A stretch of DNA of 64,000 nucleotides from contig JAILWY010000010.1 of NCBI GenBank assembly GCA_022113835.1, positions 11,290,501-11,354,500 on the forward strand, written 5' to 3'. Every line of letters begins with the position of its first letter. Position 1 is the stretch's first letter. The notes below the pieces were generated by a model. That model was given only the letters and a program-made list of their open reading frames with translations, did no database searches and had not been told where the DNA came from. The stretch comes from Atopsyche davidsoni. Its lineage: Eukaryota; Arthropoda; Insecta; Trichoptera; Hydrobiosidae. Positions 26,531-39,900 of the stretch are shown here, one piece after another. The translations under genes were made by a program, and so were the position numbers.

Positions 26531-28910
26531 CACACGCGATATTAGGTCAACTACAAATAGCCAACATTAACTAATTGAGAATTAAAGTATCGACGTTTAG
26601 TTTGTTCAATAATCCAAGAATTTTATGTGAACGGTATCGATCAAAATTTAGTCTTGGTCGACTGTAGCACACGATATTATTAAAATATTGATTTAAATAT
26701 GTAGAATAACATTGGTATCAATACTTATTCGGAATATCGTAGTTTTTGTTCTGGTTCTCAATCATTCTGTTGTGACTAGAAATCTGACACAGTGATTATG
26801 CAGTTCGTATGCAGTCCACTATTTTGCGATAGTAAATATAGGCAATAGTGTCATCAGGTGAGAGCGATGCCGTAAACTCATCAACATGTACGAAGGCTAG
26901 TCTTATATTGGACAGTGTTTAACCATGACCTTGTCAGATTTCTCAATTCGTGAGACGTGAAATCCCGCAGTGGAAAATATAAAATTTAGGTCAGACGCGA
27001 CGACATCTTGTCAGAAGGTTCCTGTGTTCCCAGCCACTACGGTGCCTGCACCGGTATTGGCTCGGGGAAAAAACAGGTTTTTTTTATGACATTTTATCTT
27101 TTCCCAATACTACTTTCTCAGGCTGAAGTTTACTTACACCCAGGAACTGGGATTTTGGACTCATTTCTCGGGCTTACCTTTTGGTGTGCGTTTGTAGTTT
27201 TTTTGTCCGTATTTCTTTGGAGCGCAAAAAACGTGGTATGTTAATGTAAATTGATGTTTTTTATTGTATTTTGGACAGAGAAATCTAGGGGTTTTTTTTT
27301 ATTACTTTAAACTAGAAAATTTTAATTTACAACTTTAGGTGTAATTTTGCTGCCCATTGTTCTATTACGCAGAGTTGCGGTGTGTGGAGATTAATAAAAC
27401 AATTCTCCCTTCAAGTCGTAAAATATTTTCATACGTCAGAATATGATGGATTTAAAAATCTGGGCACATACTCATCCCTTTATTGTTATCTAACCCACAT
27501 AAAAAACCCTTTTTATTATTTTGATTAAATATTTTTAATTAGTCATTGTTTCCGTCATTTTTCAAGTAGACAGATATTCTTGGAATTATTTCTTAGGTTT
27601 CGGAATTACGATCAATTATTTATTGGTTTCTTTAGCGCATTTTTTTTAAGGCATTTTTTAATTTAAACAAATGGATTATTTTACATTTTACCATTATTAC
27701 TAAATATTGAAGATATCCAGAACAAAACTAAACTAGACTAAAAGTATTCTTAGCATCTTTTGGCATTTAAAAATAAAGGATACTTATAAAAACTAAAACA
27801 TCAATCACGGCTGCCATATCAAATTTTATTTGTATTACTGATAATAAAAATGTGCTTATGTTTTTTAATTTATCGTTTTTTCGATGGCTACACTGTAGCG
27901 CCTCTAGTGTATTTTTTTGTAACCGTATAGAAGAACATTAGGTATTGTACTTTTTACACGTCAATAATTATCTCTGCCGTGGCAGTTTTCAGTTTTGCGA
28001 AGATCTATCAGTTTATAAGGCAAGTATATATTTATTTTCAATACCATTATTTATCATTTTTTTTTATTGTTTGTTATAGCTATCTCTCGTTTTAATAATT
28101 ACGTGAAAAGTGTTGGTTCATGTTGTCCTCCAAACGCCAAATTGTCATATCTTTAATGTCAATTGAATTGGCAATAAAATGTAGTTCTCTCACAGACACG
28201 CTCATGTTTAATTTTGAAATTTCTACCAAAATTAAAAGCAATGTCTTATTTGTAATATACATTCACGTCGCTATGTTTAATATAAACAGTTCTCCTCTAT
28301 TACGTATCGTACATGGATTGTCTTGAATAGCCTTTGTTTGTCGTCAAGTGTTTTTTATACTAATCCGAGTCTTGTACTTTACTGTATGCACTGCGCACCG
28401 TATTACAGGCTGAATTGTATACACAACACATGTCTTATCGTACTGCGTCGACTACAACAGCTCGGCCTTGCTCTGTATTTATCATCTTACTCATTATATG
28501 TCATCACCAATAGTCATTCCAAGTGTCATTGACATTTTCATAAATATGCACGGTCTTCTTTGTAATATTACAAACATTCAGCATTAGTTTTGCTGTATAG
28601 TACTTCAATTAAATGGCACTTATGTGAATTATATTTTTTCACCGAATCCGGCTGTACGTTTGGATATATTTCATCACGCTTTGTTGGAGCTGACGTATTG
28701 TGTTTTTCAATTTTCTCTAGTTATTATGTTATTAAAATGAATCGTCTTTTTTAGGTATATATGTACCTCGATCACTTTGAATTTGCTTACTGTCACATGT
28801 AATACATGATATAATCGAAACGACTGATAACTCCCCGACGCTGGCCATTCGGTCCACCGGCTGTTTTGCCAGGTGGCATTAATCGACGTCATTAGCGCCA
28901 CCATTAAGCG

Positions 28911-28958
28911 CACTACACACGTACCAACACAACTGACAGTCGATCAACAAATTGCATC
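28911..28958. mobile_element. Solo terminus of transposon family A
   Basis: The segment begins CACTACACACGTA and continues with AACACAACTGACAGTCGA and CAAATTGCATC. It matches the left end of the complete copy at 63,051-63,199 nearly base for base. No partner end lies within the next few hundred bases, so this is a fragment. Confidence 0.75.
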
Positions 28959-30698
28959 AACCTGCCAAAAAATTGGTATAGGTTATTTTTATCGGGGGGA
29001 AAAACAAACGCAAAAAATTCGCATTTTTTTAACGCAAAAAATTGTCGAAAGCATGTTTTTAATCGGCTGTCAGATATGTTGCTTTGTACGATGTAATAAT
29101 ATTATTGTGATTATAACTACAACAATAACTGGGTTTCTTTTGTATCATAAATTATATTACGATTGATAAAACAATAGAATGCACTTTTACTCAAAAACTT
29201 TTTTAATCATCTCCTGTCTATGTTGTTTTATGACACGTTAATAAATGAGTTGCTCTTTCATTGTGAAAAGTAATCTCATTAAAACTTTTTGTGATTGAAA
29301 AAAAGTGCTGTATATTCAATTAGTACATATAAGTACATGACAGGACTATGACTAACAATATTTAATCTATATTACTTCTCATAACTTTAATATTGTCTTA
29401 AATTAAAAAAATAAGTTCACTTCGAATAAATCAGAGTAATTCATTAAAGTAATGTGTTATTAATTAATAACTCCGACCTAGTGCTGGATATTTGCAACAC
29501 ATACTCTTCATTTTCCGTACTGACGTGTCTTCCGATGCACTTTATTGACTTTCCCATTAGATAGATTACGTGTAGTCTATATGAATTCTTGTAAAAAGCT
29601 TTTAGGCTGATTTCCCATAGATCGCACTCGAATAAATTGCTCTACTTTACAGAATAAACACGACTGTGTTATAGATAAATACGGATTCTATAATTTCACA
29701 TGGAATAAATTTTCCAAAGTCAATTTATTCAATAATAATCCTTTTAGATTATTCTTTACAGAAATAAAAACATTATAACCAAATTACCCAAACAAATGAT
29801 AATCTAAAGATTACCTTTTTTGTCGGAAACTTATTAAGCTTTTTAGTAGGTTTCTGTAAATAACTTATCTTATGCAATTTCACATAACATTGGATAAAAG
29901 TACAGACCCTCAGGTGGCTTGGTTTTGAAATTTGCATATTTCAATACTGATTGTTAAGCGAAGGCGAGAGACCTCAGGTTTCGAATGCTCCCGGCAACGA
30001 GTCGTATTGTACAACTTCCCTTTAAACTTCCTCGATAAATTAATTAGTTTCTCACTTTGAAGCATTATTTCATTCACAAACTTCTAAATTAATACATCAT
30101 CATTCAATTATGAAGACATTTTCTTTGTTGCAAGTTCATAATCCGAGCAAGAAGTTTATATAACTGTGAGCCCCCAAAGTTTTCTGTTTTTAATATTGCA
30201 CTTTCAAGAATAATTATATATTATATCAATGAGCGAAGAAGTTTCCTATACTCACTCATATGTAATGTATTTCAATGTAGTGAGGTGCTAATTTGCAAAA
30301 TGGCTCTGTTTTTATGGAGACTGTGGGGCTTTACAATTAGCATAAGTGGAGTGTCGTCTCGCTTTATTATCCAACAACAGGAGTCGCGGTAACAGGACTC
30401 GCTGCGAGTGGCTGCCGTTGCCAACTTGGTCTTTTCTGTGCATACACCTGAAACTTTTACATAAAAAAATCTTCAGGCATATAGATTTAGATTTCACTAT
30501 TTCAATCACAAAGTCTCACCAGAAGCTGTCAAGCCTGTTTCTAATGACCGAAGCCGCATCATAACTATTTTATGACGAGGTTTATCCAAATATATAATTT
30601 GTATGTCCGATGTTAAACTCACCCGTGCAGGGGTAGCGACTGAAGTCGCAGTCCCGGCACAGCCCGATAGTTGCTGACGGTCTTCGGTTACTTTGCAG
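28959..30698. other. Spacer or intron upstream of the first NDRG-like coding exon
   Basis: AT-rich sequence with no supported exon. Its last bases form the acceptor GGTTACTTTGCAG ending at 30,698. An upstream non-coding exon of the NDRG-like gene must therefore lie outside or unrecognised in this window. Confidence 0.6.
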
Positions 30699-30702
30699 CA
30701 CG

Positions 30703-30907
30703 ATGCCGTCAGACAGCATGGACGACATCGAACTGAAGAACATCCAGCTGCAGTTCCCGGCGGCGCGCTGCGTGGGGGCGCCGGGCGGGGCGGGCACGCC
30801 GGCCCCCGAGGAGCGCGTGCACACGGACCGCGGCGAGCTGCTCGTGGCCGTCCAGGGCTGCCGCGCCAAGCCCGCCATCCTCACCTACCACGACCTGGGC
30901 CTGAACT
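30703..30907 (+). CDS. MESK2: NDRG-like coding exon 1 (residues 1-68)
   Basis: The acceptor TTTGCAG ends at 30,698, so four 5' UTR bases precede the ATG and at least one non-coding exon lies upstream. A second in-frame Met follows at residue 6. Residues 24-35 form a Gly/Ala/Pro-rich linker in very GC-rich DNA. The donor is ACT/GTGAGT at 30,907/30,908, phase 1. The exon sits in a CpG-rich block (about 30,600-30,960), which could itself have promoter activity. Confidence 0.92.
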
Positions 30908-33900
30908 GTGAGTGCTCTCCTGCCTTCACTCTGCCCTCCACCCGCCCTCACGGCATGCTCATGGCGTTTCAATCCTTATGCTCTACGATAAGTCTTTGTT
31001 CTCCCGTTTTCTCTCTCTATCTCTTATTATAGTTTTTTCCAACTTCAGTTTTTTTTTATTTAAGTATTTTTGTAGAATTACCGCTTTATATATTTTTTAA
31101 GATTAACATTCAAAGTTAATATTCAATATTGAATAGTTTGGTAAGGTCTAAAAATATTATTTTTGCCTTCTTTCTATAACTTTTTGGGTAACAATGTACA
31201 AAAATGACAAGAATTGTGCGTAAATCGATACAAATTAATACCATAATAGATACAGACAGACCTTGCAGAGAAGGTAGATTGTTACGTTCAGAGTGAGCCC
31301 TGTAGTCGAAGATGTACATTTTCATGCTGGTGATTGAGCGAACCGCGTCGTGTCCAGGGTCCCTCGTGACCGGGGACGACCTCAAGCTCGCGCTCACGGG
31401 CCCTAGGACGCGGGCGCGTGGACGCCGGCACGCCGCTCCGCTGAGTGAATAGTTCGGCTGGCTCGACCCTCGCTAAAGTGCTTGCCAAATTATGGATTTA
31501 ATTATTCGGAGTGCCAAAAGAACTTCAAACCACACTACTTATTCATACCCAATCGATGCAGTTACACTGACAAGCGAATTGATGGAGCTTGCGCCGACCA
31601 TCCGAGTGCACACGTTGTTATTCCAAATGTCTTAACGTTTCATTTCTTCCATTATTATTGCTAACTTCAGGTTTTGCATTTCCTGCGGGTCTTTGTGTTT
31701 GCTATTGCATTGCGAATCGTTTTTATTGCACTATGCGATAAATCATATACCAGCGCATAGAAATTAATACAATATGAACTGTGAACCGATACATTTTGCT
31801 GCGTATTTTCAGAATATGTTTAGTTATATGTAAAATTACTATCATAATATCTACACTATCATTTAACGTCAATCTTCAGCACGTATTTTTGTGCTTACAC
31901 AAGTAGCCGCTTAAATTGTTTTTTTTATTAAACTTAATCTTAATTTTATCCATCGTTTGCTGCACTGTAAGGTCTATATTGAGGTCACAGCATCTCGGCG
32001 AGTAATCTCAGATGACGGCTGACGAGGCAGACTACTACGCACTCGAGATTAAATGCCTCAGAGATGCGACGGCAGAGCACTCCTGACCCCGAGGTGTGAC
32101 CGACGCTCATTATTGAGTCAAACCAATTAACTTCATTATAAACGTTTGGTGGAAGGGCTCCTTAGACCCTAGGCGGACTTTTATTCGGTCAGCTTGTAAA
32201 TGTACGTCAGTGTAACAAATACGTATGACATACAATGTCAGCGAATGCTCAATTGATTCACAAAAATGAAAAACTTGCCGTGATTCATGGGAATTGATAT
32301 CAGGTAGATATTTTGTGCGTTGTGTTTAACCAACCATTTAGTCTAAGGAACCACTGAAAGAACAATTTCTCATTACCCTGAGAGCTGTGGTGTCGATGTT
32401 TACCTGTTAGCTTGTATGAGTTTCTTTTGTAGTATGTGTAGCAACTCTTTTCACAAAGAATGTGAGGATTCTGACTTCATTAGGTAAATAAGTCATCACA
32501 AGACGTGCAATTTAATACATTAACACCTAATTATCACCTTAAATCATTTCAAAGATATGTATTCCGTTTGAAATGATTATATGCTGTAATGTTTGTTTTT
32601 TTATTATTTTATTCTTGCTATGTTTTTAAATTTTTCTATCGACGCTGAAAACGGAAAACAACTTTCCTGCCGCTTGATTGTTTTTACAGTAGTGAAATTC
32701 AATATTATCAATGAAGTTATTAAACGTGACACTTTAGAGCCCCAAAAATGTATGTAAATAAATATTTAAAATCATCACTCGGCATTTGGGCAATTTATGA
32801 GTGTCTCCGCGACTAGCATGCGAGCCCAAGCCGAGGAGGCTGGAGTGATGCTCAGTCCCTCGTGGGACGGGCTGAGCCCCGCTGAATGCGAAGGCAGCGG
32901 GGGCGCCTGTTGATCGCGGCCCCCGTCGCAGCCTCGGCCCTTGCCGCCCCGCGATCGACCCACGGCCGACTGACGTGTTTTTCTCTCTCGCAGACGTGTC
33001 TAGCTTCCAGGCGTTTTTCAACTACATCGATATGCGCGCGCTGCTGGAGAACTTCTGCGTGTACCACATCAACGCCCCGGGGCAGGAGGAGGGAGCCGCC
33101 GCGCTTCCCGACGAGTGAGTAGCCATTTTACTTATAATTAAAACAATCATTTTATTTTTCTATTTCTAATGTCTGCATAATATATTTCTGTCTAAATTAA
33201 TTATTGTGGAGGCCTCCAATTTGTGCAGTTTTAGTTACATTTTCTCGTTGTTTATTTGCAACCTTTACTATCATCTCATATGTATTCAGCATGTATCTAT
33301 TTAAATTATTTTACTTTAAGTATTAAATTGCATACAAAGCTAAAAATGTTGCGTTAGAGTTTTTTCTCATTTAATTTTTAAGAGGGTGTACACTTTTGCA
33401 AATGACAAACTCGCATATCATTGTGATTGGATTTTTTGATGTCTGTGTGTAATGGAAAGGCTTGATGTTATTATACTAAGTGAAAATATATTTACCGATA
33501 CCTGCCTTCATAACCGACAGAGGAGGTTTACCGAGTGCTTAGTATCATTATAATTTATGTTTGCCGAACTGTAAGGTGTAACATGTATACTTAGTAACGT
33601 GCTAAAATATTTCGCCAATTTATGAATATAAGTTATGAAAAACCTTGAATGTATTTGAATTGACAAAAAATATCGATGCATAATTCAAGATTTAAATTTA
33701 ATATCATACTCATGTCCATTTAAGTTAGTAACTTGGCTTACATTGCTACGGTAAAAATTTGGTTACAGTGAAAAATATTTCTCCATTTTTTATATGAATA
33801 TCTGAAATTATCTGATACAATGCACTGAATATTCTGACGTCAATCGGATGAACCATTTTATATTTATTATCACATTTGATGAAGTCAATAACTCGATAAT

Positions 33901-36900
33901 TCAAGGAAAAATCTACTTGCAATATTTACTGTCTGTGAATCAGAGCACGGCCAACGGCCAACCTTGCCAGTCGACCATTTATTCCAACTTCTCAGTTATT
34001 TTGCAGTGAAACGCTCACTCACGATCAAAACTAAGCGTATTATTTTGAAATTACGAGTTTAAGTGTATATTTTATTTTATTGTGTCAAACACTGACTTTC
34101 GTCGATTGTAATATATTTCATAATTGTTACTTAACGTTATGTATTTCATGTTTTGCGTTGTTAAACGCCTTCAACACTTTTCATTGCACATTGACAGCGC
34201 ATTATATTCTCGGTATGAATACGTTCATAAAACAAGCTTCATGCTTACACAATTTAAATATTTCCCTAAAATTCCTGTCTTATAATATTATCGGTTCAAT
34301 TGACTCCGCCGGCCTCAGACCATTTTCCGTAAATCTGTAGAATGCGTTTAACAAAAATGGATTTAGCTTGCATAGTTGATTTTGAATGGAGTCGTGCGGT
34401 AGGAGCATGGATAAGTGCAGGACGTGTGATGAGGATGGCGGGGAGTCGCGCTGGCGGGGCGCCAACCCGCGTGTTTACGAGCCGCCAGTGCACCACCGAC
34501 CTGCCGCAGGGGCCACTGCCCGCTTATGTAAGGCCCCCGCCCCGGTAGCTCTGCCGGTCGTTACGTCACCCCGCTGCGGACCTTTGACGCCTTTGTTCCG
34601 AGCCTCATCCTGGCCGTTAATTCTCTCCAGATTAATATTGATATTCCCGTTTACTCGAAGTACCACCGCCGTAGCGAGGACCGGCCCCCTGCCGGACAGT
34701 GACTCGACAGCGAGTGCATCCGCAGCGTCCGTTGCAACGGTAGACACCGCTAGGAGAGCTCGTTTGGTCACAATTCAATCATACATAATACTATCCATAA
34801 ACCTTTCGTCATAAACACATTGGAAGCACCGACTTCTGAAAATACTGTTTTATGTAAATTTATATACAGCATCGTTAGGTGAGCGACTCGGGTATTTTTC
34901 ATACTGGTTGCCAAATTTCTGCTCTTATGGCTCACATTTACTAGTGCAACAGCAAAACATTTCAAAACGCAACTGCGCCAAACTGACGATGTATTTTAAT
35001 ATGCAATCACAAAGAAGGACGCAGTATTGGATTTTTATATTATTATAAAAGCAAATAATAATAGCTGATTTCGCTGGGTATTAAAAATTTATATTACGGT
35101 ACACAAATGACACATTATAAATATGAATATAATTTAAAACAAAACCGAATATCATAAACTTCTTTTGATTTTATATATTTTTCTCAATATATACAATTAT
35201 TTATAGTTTTATTTTTTATCTCGAATAAAAAAAACCCACTGCTAGTACAAAACAAATTGTGAATTTTTATATCTCTCTTTGATCTAATAAAAAAATTCAC
35301 ATAAAACATGTCAGTTACATTGTGAATTAATAGGCGCCGTGCAGAGAGCGAATTGTTCCAGGCGCCGTCCTTCCGATGCCGCCTCCGTGCTTTGGAAGTT
35401 TGTAACCTTTAATTTGCTTCCATCGTTATTCTATTCTCGGAAAATATTTATCTTCATATATTAGTAGGTACATTGTTCCAAAACGTGAATAACAAGGGAT
35501 ACGCATACCGTTATTGACTTATAAATCGCCCTTCAATCGGAAATGCCTCTATGGTGTAAGGCTGGCGCATATTCTTGAGCCTTATTAATACTTTAATACA
35601 GAAACACTTTCTTTGGGACGATACTATTATCCACTCACGTCATTAACTTCAGAAATCACAAGTAATTCATCATACTCGTTACCAATAAAAGCCTGCGTTT
35701 AGTTGGCGTATTTTTTATGAGATTGTATGTATTATATTGTATTTAAATTTAAAAAGATTAATAGCATCTTTCTAACTATTAAGAAAACCGTTTATTCTTA
35801 TGTACTCTTATATGTCAATCACTTTATTTTTAATTAAATTTAACATCGAGTCTCTTATTTGATTTCGTACCTAATCTAAAATTAATTTAAGTAATATATA
35901 GACTTATTAAACTCTATCTATGAATCTTTTATCAAATGTCGATCTGCAATACCATTAAGTATTAATAAACATTCGTTTTCACTGTCGTATTTAAGTCGGA
36001 GCTTATATAATCGTTTACTGTCTTAGTGGAAAAAAAATTTAATACCGTAATGCCGCTCCTTATTTGTAGATTTACATGTTCCTCCAGTCATATCAAATAC
36101 CAAAATTGACGAAACAACATTTGGCATATAAAATAGTACCTACATGAAAAGGAAATACCGGCGTGCTTTCAAATTAATATATTCCCTACTCGTGACCGCG
36201 ATCTATCAATATCAAAATTGTAACAAAAGGATTCAGTTTGCGAATAAAATGCCCGCCTTACGTAACCAAAGCTGCCCTGACCGTCGGGCCTGGCGAAAGC
36301 TTTATCGATGTTCCTCATCCTCTCATACCTACCAATTTCAAAGGTTATATGCTTCCTCTCTGAAACAATATGAATAATGTTCATACGCCAGCTACTGATT
36401 TGTTGCAATTTGATATCCGAATATCTCTTATTTATTTTTAGTGTTTTTTTTGCATCCCAATACTAGAAAGGTTACAATAATATGCAAGTTTTTCTCGGTA
36501 TTTCCCCCAACGCAGGCAGCGACGAAAACCATTTCCAGAGAGAAAATATCACGTAACCAAAGAGACTTCTTTTGGCCTTATTTTGTAATTCCTACCGGCA
36601 GTGGATACTTCTATAGATTCGGTACGGCTGTAATTTTTTTACTGGATCAATCCTTATTTCTCCAAGTTCCACTGCTTACTGCGTATAATCGTTTAGCACA
36701 AATTGACGATTGCGACACTAATTCGCACTTCGCTCGCTCTTTGTAGTTACCACCCTATCCGTTATTTTTGTTTACTCAGAGCCAATAACTGTAATGATCC
36801 CGGCGGCAAGAAAAAAGTCATTAATTTAATCGATATTTTGGCAATTATATTACATTGGATTTTATGGGGAAAATCCCACATTTACGCATATATTCACGTA

Positions 36901-39900
36901 CAACTATTCTCTTCCCGATGAATTATATAAAAAAAAAATTACCAACATGATTTTTATCGTAATATGCAAGTTTTATTTTAAACGAATGTACAATTTTCCA
37001 TTTTACGTAATATAACTCAATGTTTTACAGCAGACTCGTAAAAAACGTTGAAGTTTTAATTAAAATCCAAATCGTAGCTTTCAAAATGTAGCTTGCGGGT
37101 GTGGCTTCAGTTCCGCTGGACGTAATTTGAAATCACTATAATATCTTGTTTTTGAACCTACATGTGCTCAAATTTTACTAACAACGACATTCGCATTACC
37201 TTTGGATAATTATTTTACATCAAAAATAGAATTTCCATGCTGGAAATAATTCCGCTTGTCGCGCTGTCGGTTGACTTTGACAGATGGCACTCGTCGCTCA
37301 GCTCAAATAATGGTGAGTGCCCTAGCCCGGAGATTTACATTGCACTGCGGGATTTTCAATATTGAGTGCTTCCCCAATCAACATTTTGATATTTAGGTAA
37401 CGTATAATTCACCGAGTTGATATTATACTTCAAAATTCGCGCACGAGCAACCGATAAAAATTAGACCGAGAGCACAAGCAGTAGAGTTCTTGTAGGTTTT
37501 TGCATTTATTTTTTTTGTATTAATTTATTAAATATCTTTTGGAATGTTACGTAAACACGTCTTTCGTTGCGTAAGTCAAGGCGTACTTGCGCAGTGTGGG
37601 TGTTATCAGCTTCCCTCGCCCATCTCCGGACAGCACGGCCGGAGGCTTCAGGTGTAGGAATTAGTCGTCAGGAAGCCCCGGCGGGCGCCCCCGTGTCTAG
37701 GCGGAGGCGCCTCCCCGGCATCCAGTCAGCTGACTCGGCCCCGCCGCCGTTCTAAACGAAACATCGATATCCATGCCATCTGCAATGCAGACGTTACACT
37801 TTTTAAAATTATTTTTTTGTTAATTCCAAATTTCACGGCCGTAATAAATGCGTAGCGCTGTTTTATTGCACTTTAATTACTTGTTTTATTTCACCCTCTA
37901 CGACGCCGCTATTAACTGTGTGATTGTTATATACTCCTTGAGTCCACGCAAGATCTACCATACTCATGCTTTGTATTTTTAGTAAAATATATTATATACC
38001 AATATAAATAATTATGTTTGCGATGTATTGAAATCAAATTAACCTAACCAGATTAAATTAGGTCGAACCATTAATTCTACGTGATGTATGGGATTTTCCG
38101 CATGTCCATCGCTTCAAAGCGGCTACAATTTAATCGATTCTCTGTGAGCTGTTTTCTCGCTTCGTAGCATTAATGAACTCAATTTGATATTAAAGTCAAC
38201 GTTCCCCGAAACACATCGCCTCTCACACGGTTATTAATGTTCAGACTCAGCCTTCTTACACTGTGTCTACTATTATGTAAGCACATATTTTACATCCCCC
38301 TGAGTTTGATTAAATTTTATTTTAAAATATATTCAATTACAACAGAGTAATATTGAACATTTACCTTTTATTTTAAATTACATAGATCCCAACCGATTTT
38401 TCTTCTCGTTCGTTAAACCGCACAGTTATCGGGGTTAAGGCAGAGTAGTGGTAGAGGTGAAGTAGGGTAGTATACACCCACGAATGAAATCAGACAGTAG
38501 CGTACGAAACATACTAATGCAAAACCCATCGCCGGCGTAATTACCGCGAAGGTAAAGGTTATCCGGCGGTAATTCACGAATAACTTGACGAATCTGCTCG
38601 GCGCTCACTGCGATCACTGTGTTTTCGGGAGCCGCTCACGGAGTTAAACTCGAGTAAGGTTAAACTGATGAATCTCATTGAATAAATCAAATCTTCCAAT
38701 GTCGCGTCTGACTGGACACTGTGGGCGATAGAGGCCTCAGTTTGGTGTTCACGAGGAAGACGCGTGACAAGGTTCCATTACCACAGCGGTGGGTGGTTTG
38801 TTTGCAGGTCGTTTCCCTGGCGACCGCTATCTTGATGCGAATGTCTCCGACCCCGCCGTTTCAGATAAACCGCGTAATGTCGCATACTGGAATTACTCTC
38901 CCTCTAATAATCAGCTAATGATATAGTCTAGCTTTGGCGACTTGGCGATTGCATTCGATTATTTACTACACATGATATGCCGCAGCGGTTGAGTAACATT
39001 ATTCACGAGTCTCTGGTGGTTCGTGTCTATTATTATTTTCTGAAATAGAAAATACCATATATTCTATTATTGTTCATCCTACACCATTTGTTTATAATGC
39101 AGACGTGTCTCGTGTATCTGGGGCGATTGTGTGCCTCGAGGCAACTGCCGATACATTGATTTAGTATTACAGATTTGCGGTTTTTTCAGCTACATATACC
39201 CAACGATGGACGAACTGGCAACCCAGTTGAATTACGTGCTGGGACATTTTGGCATCAAGTCCTTCATTGGTTTTGGAGTCGGGGCCGGTGCAAACATCCT
39301 CGCCCGGTTTTCTTTGGCGCACCCTGAAAAGGTAACAGAAAACATCGATCACGAATACTATTTTACAGTAATTATCATTATAATTGGATACTTGAACGAT
39401 ATGCTGTTCTTTTCAGGTTGACGTGCTATGTCTCATCAACTGCGTTTCAACACAGGCCGGGTGGATCGAGTGGGGTTACCAGAAACTAAACGCCCGTCAC
39501 CTGCGCTCTAAAGGCATGACTCAGGGGGTCCTCGACTATCTGATGTGGCATCACTTTGGAAGGGTAATAATGTATATATTATTAATTTACGGTGTTACGG
39601 TGTGAACTTTCATCGTACTTCTCGCATCTAAAGTGCTACGTAAAATAGTCATAATGTGTATTTATAACACAACATATATTTAGATAAATCTCAAAATCAA
39701 ACAAACATTAACCACTGCTTAACATATGTCTTAAGACACTTATTAGATATCATAATTCAGATTTAATTGCTGGTGGTGAGGTAGAAGCTGTGAGGATTCT
39801 TTAGTCTTTCAAAGTGATTGAATTTTTAATGTTAAATAACAATTGAATTTATGAACAGTGTTATCTGAAGTTACATATTCTTCATAATATCACAATGGTT

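Larger units (their letters stand above)
17488..28910. other. Non-coding spacer with scattered GC-rich patches
   Basis: No exon could be supported. GC-rich patches occur near 17.59-17.66, 18.39-18.44, 19.07-19.13, 20.29-20.34, 21.23-21.38 and 24.96-25.25 kb. A degenerate repeat lies at 26.47-26.53 kb. The largest open frame is 151 codons on the minus strand at 18,810-19,265. It has no domain I recognise, and a frame of that length is roughly what chance allows in a window this size. Confidence 0.45.
33115..39189 (+). other. MESK2: NDRG-like intron 2 with several GC-rich modules
   Basis: A 6.1-kb intron. GC-rich modules lie at about 34,386-34,760 (with TACGTCA and the palindrome CCGTTGCAACGG at 34,729-34,740), 37,567-37,755 (palindrome GGAGGCGCCTCC at 37,703-37,714), 38,430-38,640 and 38,700-38,930. 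Open frames across these blocks lack splice support and any domain, so I treat them as regulatory candidates. Confidence 0.5.

Noticed and set aside
27008..27244. 78-codon frame with hydrophobic C-terminal part
   Set aside because: Begins at a non-ATG codon, has no splice or promoter context, and the hydrophobicity follows from T-rich composition.
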